A stretch of 47,989 bases of DNA, from the NCBI RefSeq assembly GCF_030161475.1, contig NZ_BSUG01000040.1:1-47989 (forward strand), read 5' to 3'. Of the stretch, positions 17,168 to 25,818 are shown one piece after another. A program made the translations under genes and the position numbers. Origin of the DNA: Tetragenococcus halophilus subsp. flandriensis. Its GTDB lineage: Bacteria; Bacillota; Bacilli; Lactobacillales; Enterococcaceae. Each line of letters opens with the position of its first letter. The first letter of the stretch is position 1. Under the pieces are notes generated by a model, which did not search any database, was not told the origin of the DNA, and worked only from the letters and a program-made list of their open reading frames with translations.

Positions 17168-18277
17168 ATGCAAAAAATTGCCATTATTGGCGGTGGCGTC
17201 ATTGGAATTACTTTAGCCAATTATTTGGATACAACAAAATATGATGTAACTTTATTTGATGATGAAAGTGGACAAGCAACCAAAGCTAGCGCAGGTATTA
17301 TTTCTCCCTGGTTATCTAAACGTAGGAACAAACGATGGTATCGTTTAGCTAGAGATGGCGCAGCTTTTTTTCCAAAACTAGTATCTGACATGAATATTTC
17401 TGAGAAAATATATGCCAAAAATGGTACGATCCTTTTACGAACAAACGGATTGGAAGAGCTAGCAAGTTTAGCCGAACAGAGAAAGAAAGACGCGCCTGAA
17501 ATCGGCGAAATCAGCTTACTTTCCGCTAAACAAACAGCGGACAAGCTGCCTTTGTTGGCGCCTCAAGAATCTTTGTACATTTCGGGCGGCGCTAGATTAG
17601 ATGGATTATTATATTTGAATCATATGAAAAAACTAGCGGAAGAAAAACAAGTTCACTTAATTCAAGAAAAAGTAGCTATAAATAAGGAAAGTGAGCGGTG
17701 GCAAGTTAATACCAAAGGACAACAGTTTTCAGTCGACTATGTTATATTGGCTGCCGGTCCTAACTGTAAGACCCTACTAGAGCCTCTTGGTTACCAAGTA
17801 GATCTTCGTCCGCAAAAGGGACAACTGATTGTTTTTCAAACAAAACAAAAACAAAGTAAACAATGGCCAGTCGCTATGTTGGATAATGAAGTGGATTTGA
17901 TCCCCGCTAACGATGGACAAATAATTATCGGCGCAACCCATGAAGATGAGACGCAGTGGGATCTTCAACCTACATCTGCAGCTTTTGAAAAATTAACTAA
18001 TAATAGTATAGATTTTTTACAGTCTCCTGAAAGACTTTTAGAAAACTCTTTTTCTTATCGCATAGGAACCCGTGCTTATACTTCAGATTTTGCGCCTTTT
18101 TTTGGTTCCTTACCCGATGATCCAACACTTTTTGTCGCTAGTGGATTGGGATCTTCCGGTTTAACAACCGGACCATATATAGGCTATTTGTTAGCAGAAT
18201 ATTTCAATGAAGGAAGCTGGTCCACTGAAGATTATCAAAAAACATTAGATACTTATATACAAGCTCCCTCTTTTTAA
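17168..18277 (+). CDS. FAD-dependent oxidoreductase, D-amino-acid oxidase (DAO) family
   Basis: A 369-residue DAO/DadA-like flavoprotein. The N-terminal dinucleotide-binding motif IAIIGGGVIGITLANYL binds FAD, followed by the SAGIISPW segment. The central region GLLYLNHMKKLAEEKQVHL and a VILAAGPNCKTLL stretch are typical, as is the C-terminal FVASGLGSSGLTTGPYIGYLLA. The family oxidises D-amino acids, glycine or sarcosine-type amines; the substrate is not evident here. AAGGAGG precedes the ATG. Monocistronic, ending at a strong terminator. Confidence 0.85.
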   Translation: MQKIAIIGGGVIGITLANYLDTTKYDVTLFDDESGQATKASAGIISPWLSKRRNKRWYRLARDGAAFFPKLVSDMNISEKIYAKNGTILLRTNGLEELASLAEQRKKDAPEIGEISLLSAKQTADKLPLLAPQESLYISGGARLDGLLYLNHMKKLAEEKQVHLIQEKVAINKESERWQVNTKGQQFSVDYVILAAGPNCKTLLEPLGYQVDLRPQKGQLIVFQTKQKQSKQWPVAMLDNEVDLIPANDGQIIIGATHEDETQWDLQPTSAAFEKLTNNSIDFLQSPERLLENSFSYRIGTRAYTSDFAPFFGSLPDDPTLFVASGLGSSGLTTGPYIGYLLAEYFNEGSWSTEDYQKTLDTYIQAPSF

Positions 18278-18280
18278 ATA

Positions 18281-18327
18281 AAAGCAATCGAAATAGCTAT
18301 ACACTCTGTTTCGATTGCTTTTTTTTA
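18281..18327. terminator. Bidirectional terminator
   Basis: Arms AAAGCAATCGAAA and TTTCGATTGCTTT followed by a T run, between the convergent FAD oxidoreductase and DUF1801 genes. Confidence 0.85.
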
Positions 18328-18705
18328 TTTATTTGCTTTACGCCAAAAAGTTGGATAATCTTGTTTTTCATCGAGGTTAAATTGAATAATATCGTAAAGA
18401 AGTGGATAGTCGATCGCTTCCTCCCACTTTATACGAAAAGTACTTTTGCCCATTGAATAACCACAAGCCGTTATCCTATCAAAAAATTGTTTTATACCCG
18501 CGACCTCGGGTGATACCGTGATATGCTTTTTGGTTTTGATAAAAGAAATGATAAATGTTTCTTTGTAAACAAACATGGGTTCATTCCACTTAAAAACTAG
18601 CTGCAACTGAGGGAACTTGCTGTAAACAGCGTTGGTCAGTGTAGTAAATTTTTCTTGATGTTCTTTCTTTTCAATACTTGCGATATAATCTTCTAAATTC
18701 TGCAT
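18325..18705 (-). CDS. DUF1801 family protein (YdhG-like iron chaperone fold)
   Basis: A 126-residue protein with the YdhG/DUF1801 pattern: YIASIEKKEHQEKFTTL, then FKWNEPMFVYKETFIISFIKTKKHITVSPE and FRIKWEEAIDYPLL. The fold resembles frataxin/YdhG proteins linked to iron handling, but function in bacteria is poorly known. The ATG at 18705 has AAGGAG upstream and directly follows the PfpI-family gene (stop at 18725), so the two form an operon. A longer reading to 18768 would overlap that gene and is rejected. Confidence 0.75.
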   Translation of the reverse strand: MQNLEDYIASIEKKEHQEKFTTLTNAVYSKFPQLQLVFKWNEPMFVYKETFIISFIKTKKHITVSPEVAGIKQFFDRITACGYSMGKSTFRIKWEEAIDYPLLYDIIQFNLDEKQDYPTFWRKANK

Positions 18706-18724
18706 TACACTTAACTCCTTTTTA

Positions 18725-19312
18725 TTAGAATGGATTTCCATATTTCTCACAATAATTATAAAAACCATATCTGTTCATAAACATCGTTTTTTCAATATTT
18801 TCAGGCGTATCAAATGCAATCAGATCTAAGACTAATTCAGTAAATTCAAGTGGCGCCGTACCATTGGCAGTAACCAATTGCCTATCTTTTACCGCTTGCT
18901 TTTCTATATAATTATCTGCAGATGTATAAAACTCATAATCCTTCCATAAATCCACAGAATTTCCAGTGTGCTTATAATCATTCAAAAAACCGTTTTTCGC
19001 CAGATAATCAACAGCACCACATATAGCAGCTATTACAATATCTTTATTAAAAGCTTCTTCGACAAATTTTAAAAGCTCTCCACTACTATTATCCCAAGAA
19101 TTACCACCAATCATCACCAAGAGATCATAATCCTTAGCTTCAGAACCAATAACATAATCCAGCAAAACTGAAAAACCGCCTAAAGAAACAACTTTTTGCC
19201 TATCCGAAATTGTTTTGACCGACCAAGTTTCACTCTGATTTAATGTTGAAGCTAAATAAGACCCTTCCCAATCGGCAAACTCATCTAGCAAAAGAAACAA
19301 AGCTTTTCTCAT
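18725..19312 (-). CDS. DJ-1/PfpI family protein (type 1 glutamine amidotransferase-like)
   Basis: A 195-residue protein of the DJ-1/PfpI superfamily. It shows MRKALFLLLDEFADWEGSYL at the start, LLVMIGGNSW in the middle and the nucleophile elbow IAAICGAVDYLA with the reactive Cys, followed by LVTANGTAPLEF. Members act as chaperones, glyoxalase III-like enzymes or proteases. The exact activity cannot be assigned. Co-transcribed with the DUF1801 gene that follows within 20 bp. Confidence 0.8.
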   Translation of the reverse strand: MRKALFLLLDEFADWEGSYLASTLNQSETWSVKTISDRQKVVSLGGFSVLLDYVIGSEAKDYDLLVMIGGNSWDNSSGELLKFVEEAFNKDIVIAAICGAVDYLAKNGFLNDYKHTGNSVDLWKDYEFYTSADNYIEKQAVKDRQLVTANGTAPLEFTELVLDLIAFDTPENIEKTMFMNRYGFYNYCEKYGNPF

Positions 19313-19360
19313 AATAAAGCTCCTTTTTATTTTATTGTAACCAAATACTGGAAAAAGTAT

Positions 19361-19408
19361 ATAAAAATGCTCGTAAAGCTAGTCCAAATTAACTTTACGA
19401 GCATTTCT
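19361..19408 (-). terminator. metQ terminator
   Basis: Arms AAATGCTCGTAAAG and CTTTACGAGCATTT, followed on the minus strand by a T run, after the metQ stop. Confidence 0.8.
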
Positions 19409-20251
19409 TTAAAATAGTGGTACAACTGCGCCTTGGTATTCTTCATCAATAAATTCTTTCACATCATCACTGTGTAATGACTCCATCAAGGCTTCAATAG
19501 CTGGATCGTCTTCGTTGCCATTTTGAACAGCAACAATATTGGCATAAGTTTGCGCCGCTTCGGAATCTTGGTCTTCAAGTTCTAAAGCATCATCTTCTAC
19601 ATCAAAACCTGCATCTACCGCATAGTTACCGTTAACCACAGATAAATCTACGTCTTGCACCGTACGCGGAATTTGCGAAGCTTCTAGTTCTGTTATTTCA
19701 AGATCTTTAGGGTTTTCCTCGATGTCATTAGTTGTAGCTTCAATCCCACTATCTTCAGCCAATGTGATTAAGCCAGCTTCTTCAAGTAATAATAAAGCTC
19801 GGGCGCCATTAGTCGCATCATTAGGAATCGCAATTTCTGCACCATCTTGTAAATTATCGAGTGTTTCAGTTTTACCAGGATATAATCCTAAAGGTTCAAA
19901 ATGAACTTCTCCTGCCGAAACCAAATCCGTGCCGTTTTCTTCGTTAAAGTTATCTAAATAAGGTTCATGTTGATGGTAACTAGCATCAAGATCTCCTTCA
20001 TCCAATGCTTGGTTAGGTAATACATAGTCATCGAAAACTTCAACCTCTAACTCATAGCCTTTTTCTGCCAAATCATCTTCTGCCTGTTCTAAAATCTCCG
20101 CATGGGGCGTAGAACTAGCTCCTACTGTTAATGTTTCATCGCCATCACCAGAACCACTACCTTCGTCATTACCACCTGAACATGCCGCTAAACCAAAAAC
20201 CGTTAGTCCTAGTACACCAGCATATAATGTTTTTTTCAAACTTGTTCTCAT
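19409..20251 (-). CDS. metQ: Methionine-binding lipoprotein (MetQ/NlpA family)
   Basis: A 280-residue extracellular lipoprotein of the D-/L-methionine ABC importer. The lipobox is LAAC (Cys24), then an acidic Gly/Ser linker. Family segments are visible: TVGASSTPHAEILEQA, then YHQHEPYLDNFN, then IAIPNDATNGARALLLL and VNGNYAVDAG. It is strongly acidic, like OpuAC. It is controlled by a T-box leader and stands alone: no metN or metI is adjacent, so the ATPase and permease must be elsewhere if the importer is functional. Confidence 0.9.
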   Translation of the reverse strand: MRTSLKKTLYAGVLGLTVFGLAACSGGNDEGSGSGDGDETLTVGASSTPHAEILEQAEDDLAEKGYELEVEVFDDYVLPNQALDEGDLDASYHQHEPYLDNFNEENGTDLVSAGEVHFEPLGLYPGKTETLDNLQDGAEIAIPNDATNGARALLLLEEAGLITLAEDSGIEATTNDIEENPKDLEITELEASQIPRTVQDVDLSVVNGNYAVDAGFDVEDDALELEDQDSEAAQTYANIVAVQNGNEDDPAIEALMESLHSDDVKEFIDEEYQGAVVPLF

Positions 20252-20308
20252 TTTAACCCCTCCAAAATTTTTTTCATTCGAACAAAAAGTTCAATAACGC
20301 CAAATAAA

Positions 20309-20580
20309 AAGCCCTTTTACCAATATAAACTGATAAAAGGGCGAAATTTTCACGGTACCACCTTGTTTTAGAAGCTAAAGCTTCTCTTAACCCATCTCCA
20401 ATAAAAGAAATGGCATTCAAGATAACGATTGAACCTTTCGAAATCATCTACCTATCGATGATTTATCCTCCGAGACCATCTTCATTTCCTATCTCATAAC
20501 CTTTTTCACCCAACAAGGTCTCTCTAAAAAAAGATCAGAAACTACTCTTCTCATCAACGGAATTCTCATGTGTTTTGTTG
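20309..20580 (-). promoter_or_regulatory. T-box leader controlling metQ (probably tRNA-Met)
   Basis: The minus strand carries the T-box core AACAAGGTGGTACCGTG at about 20348-20364. It is followed by a strong terminator (stem GCCCTTTTATCAG / TTGGTAAAAGGGC, then TTTTTATTT, 20309-20342) that competes with an antiterminator formed by the T-box. Upstream, GAGAGACC / GGTCTCGG delimits the Stem I base, and an ATG in GAAATGAAG lies on its 3' side where the specifier is expected. Methionine specificity fits MetQ, but the specifier assignment is by eye. Confidence 0.88.
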
Positions 20581-20586
20581 TATTGT

Positions 20587-20615
20587 AATTTACACTAGAA
20601 AGCAGGAGTTGTCAA
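20587..20615 (-). promoter_or_regulatory. Promoter of the T-box/metQ transcript
   Basis: Minus strand -35 TTGACA, a 17-bp spacer, then -10 TAAATT, just upstream of the T-box leader. Confidence 0.6.
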
Positions 20616-20633
20616 GTCCTTTATCGTCTAATA

Positions 20634-21462
20634 TTACTCTCTAATCAAGGCTTGTGTCGTGCATCTAAAAGAACCGCCAAACATTCTAGAAACATGATAA
20701 TCAAGTGTTTCTACTTTTATACCTTTTGCTTCAATTTTTGCGATCAAATCAGTAAAAGCCTGGTCGGTAACATACACCTGCTCGTTGATTGGCAAACCGT
20801 TCGCTATTAAATTGGCAGCTTCTTCTAGTGAAACATTGATTTTTTCCCAATCTTTCAATTCTTCGGGAATACCATCTAAGAAAGCTTCTTCACAGGTAAT
20901 CATTAGCCCTTCTTTTAGCATACTAAGCGCACAATCTAAATGTAAAATCGATGGATGCAAACGAACTGACACCACCTTACAATCAAAGGGCTCCAGCAGT
21001 TGTTTTAACCAGTAAATACCATTTAGATTACTAGCCAAACCAGAATAACCGACAAAAACCGTTTTGCCTAAAACAACGACATCTCCACCTTCGATAAATG
21101 GTCCGGCTTCACTGTTTTCACCTTCTGCTAAATCAGGCTGAAGAGCGGCAAGATAATAGCTTTCATTGTTTTTTACCCATTCATTTAAAACCGGACGAAT
21201 CGGAAATATTTCTCTACGACGATGCATGAAACGTAAATTCCCTTCAATGATAAAAGAACCAATCGTAAAAAAGGGATCTCTAGAAAAGAAGTTGCTATAA
21301 CCAGCACCTTGGTTTTTTCCATGCTATTTTTCGTGCTGTGTAAGTAAACGAGGTCTGAAAACCTCAACGCCATAAGATTCAAGCAGTGCTTGCATGTTTA
21401 TTTTTTCTTTTTCCCATTCATTTTGTAAATTTTTGTCGGCTTCTGCGACATCTTTTCCTCCT
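20634..21462 (-). pseudogene. DDAH / arginine deiminase-family amidinotransferase-fold protein, broken
   Basis: The 3' part (20634-21227) reads a C-terminal DDAH-like domain: SEAGPFIEGGDVVVLG, then HLDCALSMLKEGLMI and the C-terminal MFGGSFRCTTQALIRE with the catalytic-type Cys. The same frame continues upstream through GYSNFFSRDPFFTIGSF, reaches an in-frame TAG at 21324-21326, then continues as QNEWEKEKINMQALLES and FRPRLLTQHEK. Before about 21462 the frame runs into a TAA, so the N-terminal part is also missing. The family hydrolyses methylarginines or related guanidino compounds. One nonsense codon plus N-terminal loss make an active enzyme unlikely. Confidence 0.8.
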
Positions 21463-21546
21463 CGTTTTTAACATCAATAATTTATTATAACAATTGTGGC
21501 TCTAAGTTGTCGAAAACAAAGTAGTATAAAAAATTCTCCAAAAGAA

Positions 21547-21583
21547 AAAGGCTAAACCCTAGTACAATAAGAGTTTAGCCTGA
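21547..21583 (-). terminator. Terminator of the ireB-ruvX-DUF1292 operon
   Basis: Arms AGGCTAAACCC and GAGTTTAGCCT; on the minus strand the stem is followed by TTTTTCTTTT. Confidence 0.8.
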
Positions 21584-21593
21584 TTTTAAATAT

Positions 21594-21905
21594 TTATTCT
21601 TCTTCTTCAGCCATAAATGTATTAAATACTTCTTCAATCATATCCCATTCTTTATCCGTTTCGATTTGTTCTAAATCGCCTTCGGTACCTTCTTCATTTT
21701 CAACATAGGCATAAGCTTGCAATTCAACTTCTTCGTCTTCATCAGCACCTGCAGGATATAATAGTACATAATTGCGACCAAATTCTTCTTGTCCATCGAT
21801 AGTAAGTAGAATTTCGTATAGTGTTTCATTTCCTTCTTCATCGACTAGTGTAATATGTTCATGTTCTTGGTGATCATGGTCATGGTCATGTGTATGTTCT
21901 GCCAT
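21594..21905 (-). CDS. DUF1292 protein (YrzB-like)
   Basis: A 103-residue acidic protein with the DUF1292 pattern [18 protein letters not shown] and YVLLYPAG. The N-terminus carries an alternating His/Asp stretch ([13 protein letters not shown]) that could bind metal. Function is unknown; it is the third gene of a conserved ireB-ruvX-DUF1292 operon in Firmicutes. Start ATG at 21905 with GAGGAG 7-8 nt upstream. Confidence 0.85.
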   Translation of the reverse strand: MAEHTHDHDHDHQEHEHITLVDEEGNETLYEILLTIDGQEEFGRNYVLLYPAGADEDEEVELQAYAYVENEEGTEGDLEQIETDKEWDMIEEVFNTFMAEEEE

Positions 21906-21936
21906 TAATTCATTCTCCTCTTTAAAAATTACCGGT

Positions 21937-22359
21937 TTAATTCATTATTGTATCTAAATAATTCTGTAAAATCACGACTGCTGCTAACTTATCAATGACT
22001 TTTTTCCGTTTTTTTCTAGAAGTGTCCGCTTGTTCAACTAACATCCGCTCAGCTTGAACCGTTGTTAAACGTTCATCTTGATAAATCACCGGTAGTTGAT
22101 AGTACTCTTCTAACTTTTTGCCATAATTCATGGATGCTTGGGCTCTAGGTCCAATTGAATTATTCATATTTTTAGGCAGGCCCACAACGAACTGTTCAAC
22201 TTCATATCGTTCAACCAATTCATTGATCCTGGCAAAACCAAATTCGCCTTCTTCTTCGTCAATTGAAACAATTTCAATTCCTTGTGCTGTCCACCCTAAC
22301 GGATCACTTATTGCTACACCGACTGTCTTTGAGCCGACATCTAATCCCATAGTGCGCAT
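21937..22359 (-). CDS. ruvX: Holliday junction resolvase-like RuvX/YqgF
   Basis: A 140-residue RNase H-fold protein. It shows [17 protein letters not shown] with the first catalytic Asp, VVGLPKNMN in the middle and [16 protein letters not shown] with the second acidic pair. The family has been linked to 16S rRNA 5' end maturation and to Holliday junction resolution. Its start overlaps the ireB stop by one base (TAATG), giving coupled translation. Confidence 0.92.
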   Translation of the reverse strand: MRTMGLDVGSKTVGVAISDPLGWTAQGIEIVSIDEEEGEFGFARINELVERYEVEQFVVGLPKNMNNSIGPRAQASMNYGKKLEEYYQLPVIYQDERLTTVQAERMLVEQADTSRKKRKKVIDKLAAVVILQNYLDTIMN

Positions 22360-22625
22360 TATAAGTTAACTCCATGGTTTTCTAAATAAAAACGTATCAA
22401 AACTTCTAATACTTCATCTCGTTCATGGCGACGAATTAAATTACGCGCATCGCGATAACGCGGAATGTACGCCGGATCGCCTGACAACAAATACCCTACG
22501 ATTTGATTAATCGGATTGTATCCTTTTTCTTCAAGCGCACGGTATACGATCGCAAGTGTTTCGCTAACTTCTTTTTTGCGGCTGTCATCAAAATCAAAAC
22601 GTACCGTTTCGTCTTTATACCCCAT
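22359..22625 (-). CDS. ireB: IreB family regulator (DUF965)
   Basis: An 88-residue protein highly similar to IreB, which in Enterococcus faecalis is a substrate of the Ser/Thr kinase IreK and dampens cephalosporin resistance. Conserved block: [18 protein letters not shown], then [16 protein letters not shown]. The N-terminus reads [10 protein letters not shown]. From memory the E. faecalis protein carries phosphorylated Thr at positions 4 and 7; here position 4 is Lys while Thr7 is kept. First gene of the operon, with its own promoter. Confidence 0.92.
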   Translation of the reverse strand: MGYKDETVRFDFDDSRKKEVSETLAIVYRALEEKGYNPINQIVGYLLSGDPAYIPRYRDARNLIRRHERDEVLEVLIRFYLENHGVNL

Positions 22626-22671
22626 TCACTTGACACCTCTTTCTCCTAGTTGTTCACACATTCTCTTTTAT

Positions 22672-22700
22672 ATTGTACTAAACAAATTGCCAAACTACAA
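22672..22700 (-). promoter_or_regulatory. Promoter of the ireB operon
   Basis: Minus strand -35 TTGTAG, a 17-bp spacer, then -10 TACAAT, about 45 bp before the ireB start. Confidence 0.5.
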
Positions 22701-22784
22701 ACATATATATTCAATTATGACAAGTTTACCTAAAATCTATGACTATTTTGTGAATTATAAGTAGTTTTTCATTTATTTTAGTAG

Positions 22785-22843
22785 AAAAAAGTCCTGATTT
22801 TTTTCTATTCACTGCCAAAAGCAAGTAAAGAAAAAATCAAGAC
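22785..22843 (-). terminator. rex terminator
   Basis: Minus strand arms AGTCTTGATTTTTTCT and AGAAAAAAATCAGGACT with a long loop, followed by a T run. Confidence 0.7.
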
Positions 22844-22849
22844 TATCGT

Positions 22850-23509
22850 TTATTCCTTTTCTTCAGTTGATACATTCAAACGATCATCACTGTGCAAAAA
22901 GTAAATCAATGTTTGTAACTCATTGGTCAAATCAACGTTTTGAATTAAAACATCGGATGGCGCTGAAATACGTACTGGCGTAAAGTTGAGAATTCCTTTA
23001 ATCCCTGACTCAACTAAATTATTTACCACATCTTGTGCAGTAGAAGCTGGAACTGTCAAGATAGCAATTTCAATACGTTGAATCTCTATTTGTTCTTCCA
23101 TATCAGACATGGGATAAACGGGAATACCATCAACAATACGTCCCACAATATCTGAATTTACGTCAAAGGCAGCACTTACACGAATGCTATTGCTTTGGTG
23201 AAACTTATATTTTAACAAGGCACTCCCCAAGTTCCCTACACCTACAAGGGCAACGTTTGTCATTTCATCATCGCTTAAAGTTTTGGCAAAAAATTGCATT
23301 AAACTTTCCACGTCATAACCATAACCACGTTTGCCTAATTCACCAAAATAAGAAAAATCACGGCGAATTGTGGCACTATCAACTTGGACCGCCTCACTTA
23401 ATTCAGTTGAAGAAACTTTAGCCTTTCCGGCGTCATTTAAAATTCGTAGATAACGATAATACAAAGGCAACCGTTTGGCAGTTGCTTTAGGAATATTATT
23501 TTCTTTCAC
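22850..23509 (-). CDS. rex: Redox-sensing transcriptional repressor Rex
   Basis: A 219-residue NADH/NAD+-sensing repressor. The winged-helix DNA-binding domain (about 1-80) contains [16 protein letters not shown] and [25 protein letters not shown]. The Rossmann domain has [15 protein letters not shown]. The C-terminal domain-swap helix LIYFLHSDD is present. Rex normally represses fermentative and alcohol-dehydrogenase genes when NADH is low. The start is GTG at 23509 with GGAGGG upstream. A GTGAA-CAT-TTCAC palindrome lies just before it, suggesting autoregulation. Confidence 0.95.
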   Translation of the reverse strand: MKENNIPKATAKRLPLYYRYLRILNDAGKAKVSSTELSEAVQVDSATIRRDFSYFGELGKRGYGYDVESLMQFFAKTLSDDEMTNVALVGVGNLGSALLKYKFHQSNSIRVSAAFDVNSDIVGRIVDGIPVYPMSDMEEQIEIQRIEIAILTVPASTAQDVVNNLVESGIKGILNFTPVRISAPSDVLIQNVDLTNELQTLIYFLHSDDRLNVSTEEKE

Positions 23510-23525
23510 TTTCTAGCCCTCCATT

Positions 23526-23538
23526 GTGAACATTTCAC
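23526..23538. promoter_or_regulatory. Rex-like operator upstream of rex (candidate)
   Basis: Palindrome GTGAACATTTCAC between the rex -10 and its ribosome binding site. It resembles the Rex core TTGTGAA...TTCACAA but with a 3-nt rather than 4-nt centre, so the match is partial. Confidence 0.35.
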
Positions 23539-23552
23539 TTATAACATGTAGT

Positions 23553-23582
23553 ATCATAACAGATGAAAACAAAAAAAAGCAA
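23553..23582 (-). promoter_or_regulatory. rex promoter
   Basis: Minus strand -35 TTGCTT, an 18-bp spacer, then -10 TATGAT. A second short palindrome (AGCAAT-TTG-ATTGCT) overlaps the -35. Confidence 0.5.
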
Positions 23583-23738
23583 TTTGATTGCTCAGTTTAC
23601 TGCAAAATTTTATAAAAAATAACTAAAAAGCCCAAGCTGCTCTTTCTTTCTAAGATCATTAAATTGTGATAAACTAACATTTACACAAAAAACAGAAAAA
23701 ATTGATAAACGTCAATAAACATTTAAAGAGAGGATACT

Positions 23739-25688
23739 ATGATTTTATTACAAGCCAACCAAATTGCACGCCAGTTTGGTGCAGATACCTTATTTGAAAA
23801 TATTCACCTAGAAATCAGCAGTCGAGCACGTATTGGCCTTGTAGGACGTAATGGTGCCGGCAAGTCGACTTTGTTAAAGATCCTCGCTGGCATCGAAGCG
23901 CCTGATAAGGGAACCATCGCTAAAAATAAAAATGTTACATTAGGCTATTTAGCACAAGATACTGGTTTAGACTCTGATAAAACAGTGTGGGAAGAAATGC
24001 TTGAAGCTTTCTCAGATGTAAGACAAACAGAAAAACGTATGCACGAATTAGAAGTAAAAATCAGTCAGATTTCTCCAGAAGATGAGAATTATGAAGCTGT
24101 TCTTAAGCAGTATGATCAATTACAAGAAGAATTTATCGAAAAAAATGGTTACGGTTATGAAAATGAAATGCGAGCAGTTTTAAATGGTTTTCAATTCGAT
24201 GAGTCTTTTTATGACAAGGCGATCCAAACTCTTTCTGGAGGACAAAAAACCCGCTTAGCTTTAGCTAAAATGCTTTTACAAAGCCCCGATATTTTAATTT
24301 TAGACGAACCGACCAACCACTTGGATATTGAAACACTTAGTTGGCTTGAAGGTTACCTGCAAAATTATCGCGGCGCCTTATTGATTGTTTCTCATGACCG
24401 TTATTTCTTAGACAAAGTAGTCACCGAAATCTATGAAATTAGTCGGAGTAAAATGCGTCACTACAAGGGAAACTATAGCCGTTATTTGGACTTAAAGAGT
24501 CAACAACTGGCCAGTGAGTGGAAAGCTTACGAAAAGCAGCAAGCTGAAATTAGTAAATTAGAAGATTTTGTAGCTAAAAATATTGTTCGTGCCTCGACCA
24601 CCAAACGAGCGCAAAGCCGGAGAAAGCAATTAGACAAAATGGAACGTATCGAACGACCCCAAGGAAAAGAGAAATCTGCTCATTTTCTTTTTCAAATCAC
24701 AAAAGCTTCAGGAAACATCGTCTTTCAACTAGAAGACGGTGCGATTGGTTATGACCACCATGTGGTTTCTGAACCTGTCAACTTAGATATTAAACGCCAA
24801 GATGCGATTGCTTTAGTAGGTCCTAATGGTATCGGAAAATCTACTTTATTAAAATCTATGACCGGCGAAATTCCTTTTATCAAAGGAGAAAAACGTTACG
24901 GAACCAATGTCTCTATTGGTTACTATGATCAAGGTCAAGCCGATCTAAACCAAAATAAAACAATCCTACAAGAACTTTGGGATGAACATCCTTCAACACC
25001 TGAAGTTGATATTCGTAGAATGTTAGGCAGCTTCTTATTTTCTGGTGAAGATGTCGATAAACCAATCTCTTTGTTAAGTGGTGGTGAAAAAGCACGTGTA
25101 GCTTTAGCGAAACTAGCGATGGATCAAAAAAACTTTTTAGTTTTAGACGAGCCGACCAACCACTTAGACATTGATAATAAAGAAGTCTTAGAAAATGCTT
25201 TGATTGATTATGAAGGCACGCTATTTTTCGTATCACACGACCGTTACTTTATTAATCGACTGGCTACAAAGGTTGTCGAACTTTCAGAAGAGGGTTCCCG
25301 TCTTTATTTAGGAGATTACGATTACTATTTAGAGAAAAAACAAGAAGAAGAAGAGTTAGCTGCTTACGAAAAAGAGCAAAATGAAGCAAGCCAAGAAAAG
25401 AAGTCAAAAACAAATAAGCAAAATGTTGGGCAATCAAAAGAACAACAAAAACAGAAACGATCATTGCAGCGAAAAGTCTCACAAATTGAAGAAGAGCTAA
25501 ACACAGTAGATGAAAAAATCAGCCATCTTAAAGAGGAGATGACGCTGCCAGAAAACATAGATGACCACGTGAAATTAACTGAGCTGGACCAGTCTTTACA
25601 AGATACGCAAAAACAACAAGATGATCTTATGGAACAATGGGAGAATTTAAGTCTACAATTAGAAGACTTAGAAACAAAAACTTCATAA
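23739..25688 (+). CDS. ABC-F family ATPase (YdiF-like translation factor)
   Basis: A 649-residue soluble twin-ATPase. Two ABC cassettes have Walker A GRNGAGKST (36-44) and GPNGIGKST, signatures LSGGQKTRLALAKML and LSGGEKARVALAKLA, and Walker B ILILDEPTNHLDIE twice. An inter-domain linker with KRAQSRRKQLDKMERIERP and a C-terminal coiled coil rich in Glu, Gln and Lys (about 540-649) are present. There are no transmembrane spans. ABC-F proteins act on the ribosome in translation; this one resembles the housekeeping YdiF branch rather than antibiotic-resistance members, but that is a judgement by eye. Confidence 0.88.
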   Translation: MILLQANQIARQFGADTLFENIHLEISSRARIGLVGRNGAGKSTLLKILAGIEAPDKGTIAKNKNVTLGYLAQDTGLDSDKTVWEEMLEAFSDVRQTEKRMHELEVKISQISPEDENYEAVLKQYDQLQEEFIEKNGYGYENEMRAVLNGFQFDESFYDKAIQTLSGGQKTRLALAKMLLQSPDILILDEPTNHLDIETLSWLEGYLQNYRGALLIVSHDRYFLDKVVTEIYEISRSKMRHYKGNYSRYLDLKSQQLASEWKAYEKQQAEISKLEDFVAKNIVRASTTKRAQSRRKQLDKMERIERPQGKEKSAHFLFQITKASGNIVFQLEDGAIGYDHHVVSEPVNLDIKRQDAIALVGPNGIGKSTLLKSMTGEIPFIKGEKRYGTNVSIGYYDQGQADLNQNKTILQELWDEHPSTPEVDIRRMLGSFLFSGEDVDKPISLLSGGEKARVALAKLAMDQKNFLVLDEPTNHLDIDNKEVLENALIDYEGTLFFVSHDRYFINRLATKVVELSEEGSRLYLGDYDYYLEKKQEEEELAAYEKEQNEASQEKKSKTNKQNVGQSKEQQKQKRSLQRKVSQIEEELNTVDEKISHLKEEMTLPENIDDHVKLTELDQSLQDTQKQQDDLMEQWENLSLQLEDLETKTS

Positions 25689-25694
25689 AACAAC

Positions 25695-25739
25695 GATAAG
25701 CCTTCTCGATAAAAACAGACGAGAAGGCTTATTTTTTTT
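25695..25739 (+). terminator. Terminator of the ABC-F gene
   Basis: Arms AAGCCTTCTCG and CGAGAAGGCTT followed by a run of T. Confidence 0.85.
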
Positions 25740-25756
25740 ATTCTAAATAAAAATTT

Positions 25757-25789
25757 TTTGTATAATCGCCATCTTTTCTGTATAATTAA
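25757..25789 (+). promoter_or_regulatory. Two tandem TATAAT boxes upstream of ald
   Basis: TTGTATAATC and CTGTATAATT lie about 24 bp apart, 30-60 bp before the ald start. Either may serve as the -10; no strong -35 is evident. Confidence 0.4.
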
Positions 25790-25818
25790 AGTATTCTAAT
25801 ATATATGGAGTGGTTTTT

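Noticed and set aside
24913-25236. Minus-strand ORF of 107 codons
   Set aside because: It is antisense to the second ATPase cassette of the ABC-F gene, whose Walker and signature motifs prove the plus-strand frame.
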